DNA from: Burkholderiaceae bacterium
GTDB lineage: Bacteria > Pseudomonadota > Gammaproteobacteria > Burkholderiales > Burkholderiaceae
DNA length: 5,404 nucleotides
NCBI GenBank assembly: GCA_947461805.1
Contig: CANHMJ010000093.1
Coordinates: forward strand, 1-5,404
Direction of reading: 5' to 3'
Shown piece by piece: positions 1 to 5,366 of this stretch. A model generated the notes under the pieces. The model did no database searches and had not been told where the DNA came from. It saw nothing but the letters and a program-made list of their open reading frames with translations. The translations under genes and the position numbers were made by a program. Within the stretch, counting starts at the first letter, position 1. Each line of letters starts with the position of its first letter.

Positions 1-129
1 ATCCATAAAAGCAGAACCCATAATTCCAAAAATATCGGTTACGCCATTGGCAGCCATTGTTTCAACAAAGGCCTCTGAAGGCGTCATTTTTTGTGGGCCT
101 GTTATTACTACATGATCCGCTTTGGACAT
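1..129 (-). CDS. xsc: Sulfoacetaldehyde acetyltransferase, N-terminal fragment (runs off left edge)
   Basis: Only the first 43 codons are in the window. Xsc is a cytoplasmic, thiamine-diphosphate-dependent enzyme that turns sulfoacetaldehyde plus phosphate into acetyl phosphate and sulfite, the final desulfonation step for taurine, isethionate and one branch of sulfolactate degradation. The visible peptide has a short polar leader, then KMTPSEAFVETMAANGV and DIFGIMGSAFMD (about residues 15-43). This matches, from memory, the start of the N-terminal ThDP-binding domain of proteobacterial Xsc; the GSAFMD stretch is more specific to Xsc than to acetolactate synthases in general. The ATG at 129 is well supported: GGAG lies at 140-137 on the minus strand, seven bases upstream. 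The gene diverges from the CobS-like gene. The rest of the protein, normally close to 600 residues, cannot be judged. The main alternative is another ThDP enzyme of the acetolactate synthase superfamily, which I think is less likely. Confidence 0.88.
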   Translation of the reverse strand, partial: MSKADHVVITGPQKMTPSEAFVETMAANGVTDIFGIMGSAFMD

Positions 130-136
130 ATGGAAT

Positions 137-141
137 CTCCG
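137..141 (-). promoter_or_regulatory. Ribosome binding site of xsc
   Basis: Read on the minus strand this is CGGAG, seven bases before the ATG at 129. It is a good Shine-Dalgarno match and supports that start, giving the protein a leader of about 14 residues before the conserved KMTPSEAF. Confidence 0.7.
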
Positions 142-191
142 TTAATGGGTTAAAAAATGCGCACTCAATGTATGAGGTTTACTCTAGCTTC

Positions 192-222
192 ATTCTAGCA
201 TTATTTCAAATTAACTGAACAA
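192..222 (-). promoter_or_regulatory. Candidate sigma-70 promoter for xsc
   Basis: On the minus strand an extended -10 element, TGCTAGAAT, lies at 200-192. A -35-like TTGTTC lies at 222-217. The spacer is 19 bases, longer than the optimal 17, but the TG extension of the -10 can compensate. Transcription would start near 185, leaving a leader of about 55 bases before xsc. The -35 hexamer is also one arm of the palindrome at 217-229, so a protein bound there would block or recruit polymerase. This is read by eye and untested. Confidence 0.4.
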
Positions 223-229
223 TTTGTTC
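217..229. promoter_or_regulatory. Perfect 13-bp palindrome, candidate operator between divergent genes
   Basis: GAACAATTTGTTC is a perfect inverted repeat: arms GAACAA and TTGTTC around a single T. It sits between the start of xsc (minus) and the CobS-like gene (plus). It overlaps the -35 candidate of xsc and directly abuts a TATAAT at 230-235 on the plus strand. One bound dimer could therefore control both directions. Which regulator binds is unknown. The GntR-family protein in this window is a candidate, but the palindrome does not show the usual GT...AC layout of GntR sites. A partial copy of the left arm, GAACAAT, recurs at 311-317. Confidence 0.45.
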
Positions 230-235
230 TATAAT
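230..235 (+). promoter_or_regulatory. Candidate -10 element for the cobS-cobT operon
   Basis: A perfect TATAAT, about 120 bases upstream of the CobS-like ATG, in AT-rich DNA. The matching -35 position, around 207-212, reads CAAATT, which is poor, so the promoter would be weak or activator-dependent. The spacer contains the palindrome at 217-229. A 5' leader of roughly 110 bases would follow; I see no riboswitch or other clear structure in it beyond the small GGGA-AA-TCCC inverted repeat at 259-268. Confidence is limited because TATAAT-like words are common in such AT-rich sequence. Confidence 0.35.
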
Positions 236-354
236 AATAAAAAATAAGCAAAAAATTAGGGAAATCCCGATGTTTAATCTATTAAGTGGAATGATATCGC
301 TTATATATTCGAACAATCCCTGACTAAAATGAAATAACACCACCTGGAACCAAC

Positions 355-1356
355 ATGCAAAATAGTCCTGAATTCGTCAACCTAGGAGAGGCCAAACCGG
401 ATGCCCTGGTTTCCGCCAAAAGCGCCTTCCCCGAATGCCAGTTTCCGTGCGACTTTGAGGTTCCGCGTTTCTCATCGCGGCATGATTTGGTCCCCGAAAT
501 CGACCCGAATTACCGCCTCGATAGCGATACCACCATCGCCCTTCTATCCGGATTTCGATTTAATCGCAGGGTACTGTTGCAAGGCATGCACGGCACCGGG
601 AAATCAACTCACATTGAACAGGTTGCTGCTAGGCTGAATTGGCCCTGCCTGCGCATCAATTTAGATGGCCAGATTACGCGCATGGATCTGCTGGGCAAAG
701 ACGTTATTACCATTAAGGATGGCAAACAGGTAACCGAATTTCAATTGGGCCTTATTCCCTGGGCGATGCAAAGACCCATTGCTTTAGTACTAGATGAATA
801 TGATGCTGGCCGGCCGGATGTCATGTTTGTGATACAGCGGATGCTTGAACGCGAAGGCAAGCTCACTCTATTGGATCAGAACCGGGTTATTGAGCCGCAT
901 TCCGCATTTCGAATATTCGCTACCAGCAATACAGTAGGCCTAGGCAACTGGAACAGCATTTACCACGGCACTCAACTCCTCAATCATGGCCAAATGGATC
1001 GATGGGATGTGGTTGCCGCACTCAATTACTTAGAGCCTAAAGCCGAAGAGCAAATTATTAAGGCCAAAGTTCCAAGCCTAAATAATTCTGAAAATAACCC
1101 CGTGGTTGGGCAAATGATTGCCTTAGCTAATTTAACGCGCAATGGTTTTGCTGCGGGTGACTTATCCACCCTCATGTCGACCAGAACAGTAATCACCTGG
1201 GCAGAAAATTGGGCTATTTTTGGAGATCTCGCATTGGCATTTCGCTTAGCCTTTTTAAATAAGTGCGAGTCCGAAGAAAAAAAATTAATCGCCGAATACT
1301 ACCAACGCTGCTTCAATACAGAATTGGTTTTACCGAAGAGCGACTTAGACCAATAG
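355..1356 (+). CDS. cobS: CobS-like AAA+ ATPase (cobaltochelatase small-subunit family, MoxR-type)
   Basis: 333 residues, close to the usual CobS length. In B12-making alphaproteobacteria, CobS hydrolyses ATP and works with CobT to drive CobN, which inserts cobalt into hydrogenobyrinic acid diamide. Visible here: a CobS-type N-terminal segment ending in the conserved region around DPNYRLDSDTTIALLSGF (about residues 50-68); Walker A GMHGTGKST at 77-85; Walker B ALVLDEYD at 143-150; sensor-1 region FATSNTVGLG with Asn192; and the arginine-bearing GQMDRW at 212-217. All catalytic positions look intact. The family call is secure from the strong match to CobS (for example HIEQVAARLNWPC and DEYDAGRPDVMFVIQR). 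The role is not: no CobN or other B12 gene is in view and the neighbours are sulfonate genes. The ATG at 355 has only a weak ribosome site (TGGAA), and there is no better in-frame start. A CobT-like gene follows after nine bases. Confidence 0.9.
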   Translation: MQNSPEFVNLGEAKPDALVSAKSAFPECQFPCDFEVPRFSSRHDLVPEIDPNYRLDSDTTIALLSGFRFNRRVLLQGMHGTGKSTHIEQVAARLNWPCLRINLDGQITRMDLLGKDVITIKDGKQVTEFQLGLIPWAMQRPIALVLDEYDAGRPDVMFVIQRMLEREGKLTLLDQNRVIEPHSAFRIFATSNTVGLGNWNSIYHGTQLLNHGQMDRWDVVAALNYLEPKAEEQIIKAKVPSLNNSENNPVVGQMIALANLTRNGFAAGDLSTLMSTRTVITWAENWAIFGDLALAFRLAFLNKCESEEKKLIAEYYQRCFNTELVLPKSDLDQ

Positions 1357-1365
1357 ACGATTTCC

Positions 1366-3108
1366 TTGCAAACTCAATCCTCGCAAGAACTGCTCACACA
1401 GGAGCGCTATGGCGCAATTGTGCGATCGATATCGGGCGATGCGCAAGTCAATTTGCGCGATTGGCTTTTTTATCATGACGATGAAGTTATTGGTCAACTT
1501 GCACCACACCTCAACCCAGTTCATTTCGCCGAATCATGGGCAAATCATCGCGGGATGCTCGATGGCCTTGGTCTTCGCCTTGCGCTCTCCAATCGAGCAT
1601 TACATCAAGCCAAACAGCCGCATGACCTAGTGGGTTCGCTGGTCTTCGAAGTTCTTGAGCAAATACGGGTTGAGAGTATTTGCCCAGCAGAGATGATTGG
1701 GGCCAAAGAAAATCTTCGATTGCACTTTATTGCTTGGTTAAATCAATTCATGGCATCTGGCAATACCGAAGGAAGTATTGGATTACTGCTCTTGGCCATA
1801 TTTGGTGGAACGTGGTCAAGAATGAATAACGCACCGCTTCCCCAATTAATGCAGGACACAATTGAGATACCGCGCGCAGAGCTATATGCCAAGACCGGAA
1901 TACTGCTCGAAAAGTTAAAACGCTTTCGATACGATCAAGAAAAATATTCTGAAGTGGCCTTGGAGCTTGCTAGCTTTGTTTCCAATTTGGTACAAAAAGA
2001 ATATGAAAATGTACCCAGTATTCGCGTTAAGCGAAAAAACCTAAATCAGACTCGACTTCCCATTGTTTGGGAGTTCTCTGATAAACAACGGCATCCCGTT
2101 GCAGCCAACAGCCTATTCTCAAATTCGCAACCGAGCGAAGAACTCCAGTATCAACATCAATTAAAGCGCTATCGTGTATTTGATCGTTCCTATGATCAAG
2201 AAATTAAGCCGCTCGACACCATTCGACTTGCTCAACTGGTTTCGTTTCGCGAAGAAATGGACCTGCAAATTCAAAGTTGGTCCATACCCTGGTCTAGGCT
2301 GATTAAGGTTTACACCCCGCTTTTTTGCGCTCCAAATGCAAGCGGTGTAGAGTCGGCAGAAGAAGGGATTCTGAATCGAAAGCTATTAAGCCGAATTGTC
2401 ACCTCAATCAATCCATCATCGGTTTATCAAACGGTTTATTTAAAGCCAAAACCCATAGCCAGCGTCACCTTTTTGATTGATTGCTCTGGGTCCATGAAAG
2501 AGCAACGTGTCATCATGGCGTCTTGGATTGATGTGATGGTGAAAATACTCGATAAGATTGGGGTTCCAACTGAGGTACTGGGATACAGCACGATGAGCTG
2601 GCAAGGTGGTAGATGTTTTAAGCAATGGCAATTGGCAGGTAAGCCTGATAACCCAGGTCGATTGAATGAAGGTGCGCACTGGGTATTTAAGGACTTCAAT
2701 TCCAGCTGGAGACAAGCGCGGCTTGGAATAGCCGCCATGCTTAAACCCGATATCTATCGTGAAAGCATAGATGGGGAAGCACTCCAATGGGCTGTTGCTC
2801 GATCGAATAATGAGTCCTCTAAACGCATGGCCCTCTCATCAAACCCGATTCAGCAAAACATCGTTTTACTCTCCGATGGATGCCCTATGGACCGCGCTAC
2901 CCAACAGGCAAATGACGAAAACTACCTGATTGATCACCTGAAGCTTGTCCTTAAGTGGAGCGAGCACCAAGCGAACACCACTATTTGGGGTTGCGGCGTA
3001 GGGCACGAGATGCGGGGCTTTTTTAGACGAAAGTTAAGCTGGAATAAGGATGATTCGATTATTCAATCCATCCTTGCGTGGGCGGATGAATTCAAAAGGC
3101 AACGCTAA
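1366..3108 (+). CDS. cobT: CobT-like VWA-domain protein, partner of the CobS-like ATPase
   Basis: 580 residues from a TTG. The N-terminal part resembles the CobT helical domain (LRLALSNRALHQ and VFEVLEQIRVESI, about residues 70-105). A middle section carries the CobT-like YRVFDRSYDQEI. The C-terminal VWA domain starts near residue 365 and has a complete MIDAS: DCSGS at 372-376, Thr409 in GYST, and Asp504 in LLSDGCPMD. GRLNE and ESIDGEALQWA are also CobT hallmarks. Such proteins pair with an AAA+ ring and bring it to a target enzyme by metal-dependent adhesion. Two oddities: the Asp/Glu-rich linker of alphaproteobacterial CobT is absent and that region is neutral to basic, and the start is unclear. 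The gene is in the same frame as cobS, separated by TAG and three sense codons, with no Shine-Dalgarno sequence and no in-frame ATG until about residue 64. I chose TTG because homology begins close after it; translational coupling to cobS is likely. The family is sure, the function is not. Confidence 0.87.
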   Translation: MQTQSSQELLTQERYGAIVRSISGDAQVNLRDWLFYHDDEVIGQLAPHLNPVHFAESWANHRGMLDGLGLRLALSNRALHQAKQPHDLVGSLVFEVLEQIRVESICPAEMIGAKENLRLHFIAWLNQFMASGNTEGSIGLLLLAIFGGTWSRMNNAPLPQLMQDTIEIPRAELYAKTGILLEKLKRFRYDQEKYSEVALELASFVSNLVQKEYENVPSIRVKRKNLNQTRLPIVWEFSDKQRHPVAANSLFSNSQPSEELQYQHQLKRYRVFDRSYDQEIKPLDTIRLAQLVSFREEMDLQIQSWSIPWSRLIKVYTPLFCAPNASGVESAEEGILNRKLLSRIVTSINPSSVYQTVYLKPKPIASVTFLIDCSGSMKEQRVIMASWIDVMVKILDKIGVPTEVLGYSTMSWQGGRCFKQWQLAGKPDNPGRLNEGAHWVFKDFNSSWRQARLGIAAMLKPDIYRESIDGEALQWAVARSNNESSKRMALSSNPIQQNIVLLSDGCPMDRATQQANDENYLIDHLKLVLKWSEHQANTTIWGCGVGHEMRGFFRRKLSWNKDDSIIQSILAWADEFKRQR

Positions 3109-3133
3109 GCTTTTTGACTGCTCCGCCGCTTAG
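3105..3133. repeat. Short inverted repeat across the convergent stop codons
   Basis: CTAAGC at 3105-3110 and GCTTAG at 3128-3133 are perfect 6-bp inverted arms around a 17-base loop that includes a T5 run. The left arm contains the TAA of the CobT-like gene and the right arm contains the stop of the GntR gene. The two genes end only 21 bases apart. It could form a weak hairpin in both transcripts, but neither strand has a T tract after the stem, so it is not a classic intrinsic terminator. No other terminator is visible between the genes. Confidence 0.3.
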
Positions 3134-3849
3134 GCCACCAACTCACTGAAATATTCATGGCTATTGGTATTTAAGGTTGATACCCGCCACTCCAGTGGTT
3201 CATCTTGTATGCCGAGCGCTACACGCCGAATCACAAGAACAGGAGATGCTGGACTAACATTCAGCCACTCTGCATGCTGCTTATTTACAAGGGCGGCACG
3301 CAAACGCTCATTGGTACGCACCACCGTTTGACCATAATGCATTTGGTACAGCTGATAAATACTGCCTTCCCTTGCGATAAAATCCTCACGCGTCAATTTT
3401 TTAAAACGCTTTTTATCCAAGGTAATTTGATCAATCATGACGCAATGGCCATCAAGGTAAAGTCGATTGGTAATTCGCCAAACCGGCGATCCCTCTTTAA
3501 TGACAAGCTTTAATGACTCTTCCTTGCTGGCAGACGCAGATAAAAAACTGGCTAGCTCCACTTTGGGGTAGACTTTTTTATCCACATCATGGCGCACAAC
3601 ATGGAAAAAATAATAGAGGAGCCGCTTTAGGTCGTGCTCAGCTACATAGGTGCCTTTTCCTTGGCGCCGCGTAACGATTCCATCAGCTACTAACTCATCA
3701 ACCGCCTTGCGTAGTGTGCCAATCGATACATCCAATTCTTTTGCAAAATCTTTTTCAGCAGGCAGGGCCTGGCCCATCGGGAAACGGCCCCTGACCAAAT
3801 CTTCGGTGATTTTTTGTTTCACCTCTTGATAGGCGGTCAGGGACTTCAT
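3130..3849 (-). CDS. GntR-family (HutC/UTRA type) transcriptional regulator
   Basis: 239 residues, normal for the HutC subfamily. The winged helix-turn-helix covers about residues 5-70, with the signature LPAEKDFAKELDVSIGTLRKAV at 29-50 (shown here only in outline) and the wing RRQGKGTYVA at 61-70. A UTRA effector-binding domain follows at about 90-232, with the typical PVWRITNRLYLDG, IYQLY, RTNERLRA and EPLEWR stretches. HutC proteins are usually local repressors released by a small metabolite. As last gene of the suyA-suyB operon it probably regulates that operon, and perhaps xsc, with sulfolactate or a related sulfonate as effector; both are inferences from position. It starts 11 bases after the suyB stop. 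No Shine-Dalgarno sequence is visible there, so translation may be coupled to suyB and kept low. The gene ends 21 bases from the convergent CobT-like gene. Confidence 0.9.
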   Translation of the reverse strand: MKSLTAYQEVKQKITEDLVRGRFPMGQALPAEKDFAKELDVSIGTLRKAVDELVADGIVTRRQGKGTYVAEHDLKRLLYYFFHVVRHDVDKKVYPKVELASFLSASASKEESLKLVIKEGSPVWRITNRLYLDGHCVMIDQITLDKKRFKKLTREDFIAREGSIYQLYQMHYGQTVVRTNERLRAALVNKQHAEWLNVSPASPVLVIRRVALGIQDEPLEWRVSTLNTNSHEYFSELVA

Positions 3850-3860
3850 ACGTTGACTAC

Positions 3861-5033
3861 TTATGCAGATTCATACAGACGGGTCATCACAAACTCACGA
3901 TGGCCCAGAATCTCAGCTGCAGTTAATTCGCCATTTGCAGTACGCAATAGAGAATCAATTAGCTTTTCTCCAGCCGAATCCAGCGTTTCCTCTCGGCGCA
4001 ACAAGCCAGATACATCCACATCAATGTGCTCTGACATAAGGCGTACTGTTCTTGGATTTGCACATAGCTTAATAACCGGAAGGATTGCATTGCCGATCAC
4101 ATTGCCCTGCCCGGTTGGGAAGAGGTGCGCAGCAAATCCAGAGGCTGCGCACAATGTCACCATTTCAGCCGCAGCGGAAGAGGAGTCCATAAAGTGCAGT
4201 CCTGGGATAGTAGGCGTTTCTGCCTTATCCAGCACGCCATCGACAATGCATTTCTTACCGATTTTCTGGATATTGCCCAAGGCTTTTTCCTCAATCGTCG
4301 TCAAGCCACCCGCAATATTGCCTTTAGTTGGCTGTGAATCCGACAAATCGCTGGTTTTATTGCGCTCAATAACCCCTTGGTAGCGATCAAACATATCGCG
4401 AAACTTCTTTTTGACCTCAGGGGTACGGCAACGGGCTTCAACTAAGTGCTCACCACCCGTTAATTCGGTTGTCTCACCAAACACCAATGTTGAGCCAATT
4501 TCATACAGGCGGTCAAACGCATTCCCTACTGCCGGATTAGAAGCGCAGCCCGATGTCGTGTCGGATTCGCCGCATTTGGTTGAAACCCAAAGCTCTGATA
4601 GGGGCGCTGAAACACGCTGCTGCTTTGATGCATGCTTGACCATTTTGTAAGCAGACTTACTGGCTGCAGTAATGGTTGCCGTATCGCCATTGCCACTAAT
4701 CCAAAAACCTTCCACTGGTTTGCCAGACGCTTTAATTCCTTCTACTACCTTGCCAGTCCACTGACTCTCAATACCAATCACTACTACTGCTGCCACGTTC
4801 GGGTTGCAGCCAGCACCAATCAGGGTGCGGAAATGGAGATCCAAGTCAGCGCCAAACTGCAAACGGCCATATGGATGCGGAATTGCAATAGCGCCTTTGA
4901 TGTTATTGGCAACTGCTTCACAGGCTGCATTGGATAGGTCATCCAAAGGCAGGATAACAACGTGGTTGCGAATGCCCATGCGACCGTTTTCACGGCGATA
5001 GCCCATAAATGTTGCTTCTTTTAAATTAATCAT
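3861..5033 (-). CDS. suyB: (R)-3-sulfolactate sulfo-lyase, large (beta) subunit
   Basis: 390 residues. With SuyA it forms the cytoplasmic lyase that splits 3-sulfolactate into pyruvate and sulfite. It belongs to the UxaA/altronate dehydratase superfamily, whose members use a bound metal ion. Visible family features: MGYRRENGRMGIRNHV near the N terminus, GAGCNPNVAAVVVIG around Cys76, TKCGESDTTSGCASNPAVGN with Cys154 and Cys163, NIAGGLTTIEEKALGNIQK at about 239-257, GLHFMDSSS at 278-286 and FPTGQGNVIGNAI at 305-316. I chose the ATG at 5033: GGAAAG lies seven bases upstream and family members begin near MINLK. A longer reading from TTG at 5048 adds five residues, but its first bases overlap that ribosome site. 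The gene follows suyA by 39 bases and precedes the GntR gene by 11 bases. An altronate or galactarate dehydratase is the alternative, but the separate small subunit, its close resemblance to SuyA, and the nearby xsc favour sulfolactate. Confidence 0.9.
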   Translation of the reverse strand: MINLKEATFMGYRRENGRMGIRNHVVILPLDDLSNAACEAVANNIKGAIAIPHPYGRLQFGADLDLHFRTLIGAGCNPNVAAVVVIGIESQWTGKVVEGIKASGKPVEGFWISGNGDTATITAASKSAYKMVKHASKQQRVSAPLSELWVSTKCGESDTTSGCASNPAVGNAFDRLYEIGSTLVFGETTELTGGEHLVEARCRTPEVKKKFRDMFDRYQGVIERNKTSDLSDSQPTKGNIAGGLTTIEEKALGNIQKIGKKCIVDGVLDKAETPTIPGLHFMDSSSAAAEMVTLCAASGFAAHLFPTGQGNVIGNAILPVIKLCANPRTVRLMSEHIDVDVSGLLRREETLDSAGEKLIDSLLRTANGELTAAEILGHREFVMTRLYESA

Positions 5034-5040
5034 CTTTAAT

Positions 5041-5046
5041 CTTTCC
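5041..5046 (-). promoter_or_regulatory. Ribosome binding site that fixes the suyB start
   Basis: On the minus strand GGAAAG ends seven bases before the ATG at 5033. The competing TTG start at 5048 would place this motif inside the coding sequence, so the site favours the ATG. Confidence 0.6.
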
Positions 5047-5072
5047 AAGTAAATAAGGTTGCAAAAACTGGT

Positions 5073-5354
5073 TTACCAGCGCTTGGTCTTTACATTTTGA
5101 ACGTGGAGGTGCTCCCCTTTTTTAATGGGTGCAACTACTTTTCCAATATCCACACCATATTTAATTACCGTATCACCAGCAACCAAGGGCTTTAAGGCAA
5201 TCTTGTGCCCAATTGGAATATCACTCTCAGACTTAATGGTTAAAGTAGTGTCGCCTTCCATTACCCAGCCAGTTAACTCCGTTCCAGCTTTAATGTTTTC
5301 GACTACCACTACACCAACAACATCTCCTGGCTCATGCACGACAAAGTGGATCAT
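5073..5354 (-). CDS. suyA: (R)-3-sulfolactate sulfo-lyase, small (alpha) subunit
   Basis: 93 residues forming a single SAF domain, the stand-alone equivalent of the N-terminal domain of altronate dehydratase UxaA. It is the small partner of SuyB in the enzyme that releases sulfite from 3-sulfolactate. Recognised features: HEPGDVVGVVVVENIKAG at 7-24, GWVMEGDTTLTIK at 29-41, IPIGHKIALKPL at 46-57 with the conserved His50, VIKYGVDIGKVVAPIKKG at 63-80, and the C-terminal HVQNVKTKRW. Overall it resembles SuyA sequences very closely, more than the SAF parts of sugar-acid dehydratases. The ATG at 5354 has an excellent AAGGAG at 5366-5361 with a six-base gap, stronger than any other ribosome site in the window. 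It is the first gene of the suyA-suyB-gntR run seen here; an earlier operon gene could lie beyond the right edge. Confidence 0.91.
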   Translation of the reverse strand: MIHFVVHEPGDVVGVVVVENIKAGTELTGWVMEGDTTLTIKSESDIPIGHKIALKPLVAGDTVIKYGVDIGKVVAPIKKGEHLHVQNVKTKRW

Positions 5355-5360
5355 TTATTG

Positions 5361-5366
5361 CTCCTT
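5361..5366 (-). promoter_or_regulatory. Strong ribosome binding site of suyA
   Basis: AAGGAG on the minus strand, six bases from the ATG at 5354. It is a near-ideal Shine-Dalgarno sequence and suggests high expression when the operon is on. Confidence 0.8.

Noticed and set aside
259..268. GGGA-AA-TCCC inverted repeat in the cobS leader
   Set aside because: The arms are only four bases; it is too short to call a terminator or an operator, and such words occur frequently by chance.
1400..1630. AGGAG followed by ATG at 1409, opening a 73-codon frame
   Set aside because: The frame is offset from the CobT-like coding frame and its product has no recognisable family. The Shine-Dalgarno-like bases are probably coincidental codons of cobT. 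Use of this start could only matter if a frameshift existed, and I see no sign of one.
2436..2787. Open frames of 100 and 115 codons on the minus strand inside the CobT-like gene
   Set aside because: They lie opposite the strongly conserved VWA domain, encode no recognisable family, and are explained as shadows of a real gene.
355..3108. Reading the pair as a genuine cobalamin cobaltochelatase or as magnesium chelatase ChlI/ChlD
   Set aside because: The sequences are CobS/CobT type rather than ChlI/ChlD (separate CobS-style ATPase, CobT-style VWA). A B12 role cannot be excluded, but nothing in the window supports it, so the function is left open.
3814..4383. A 189-codon plus-strand frame across the start of gntR and the end of suyB
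   Set aside because: It is antisense to two well-supported genes, its product is low-complexity in character and matches nothing I know, and no ribosome site is apparent.
5033..5048. Longer suyB starting at TTG 5048
   Set aside because: The ATG at 5033 has a well-placed GGAAAG and fits the usual family N terminus, while the five extra residues overlap that ribosome site.
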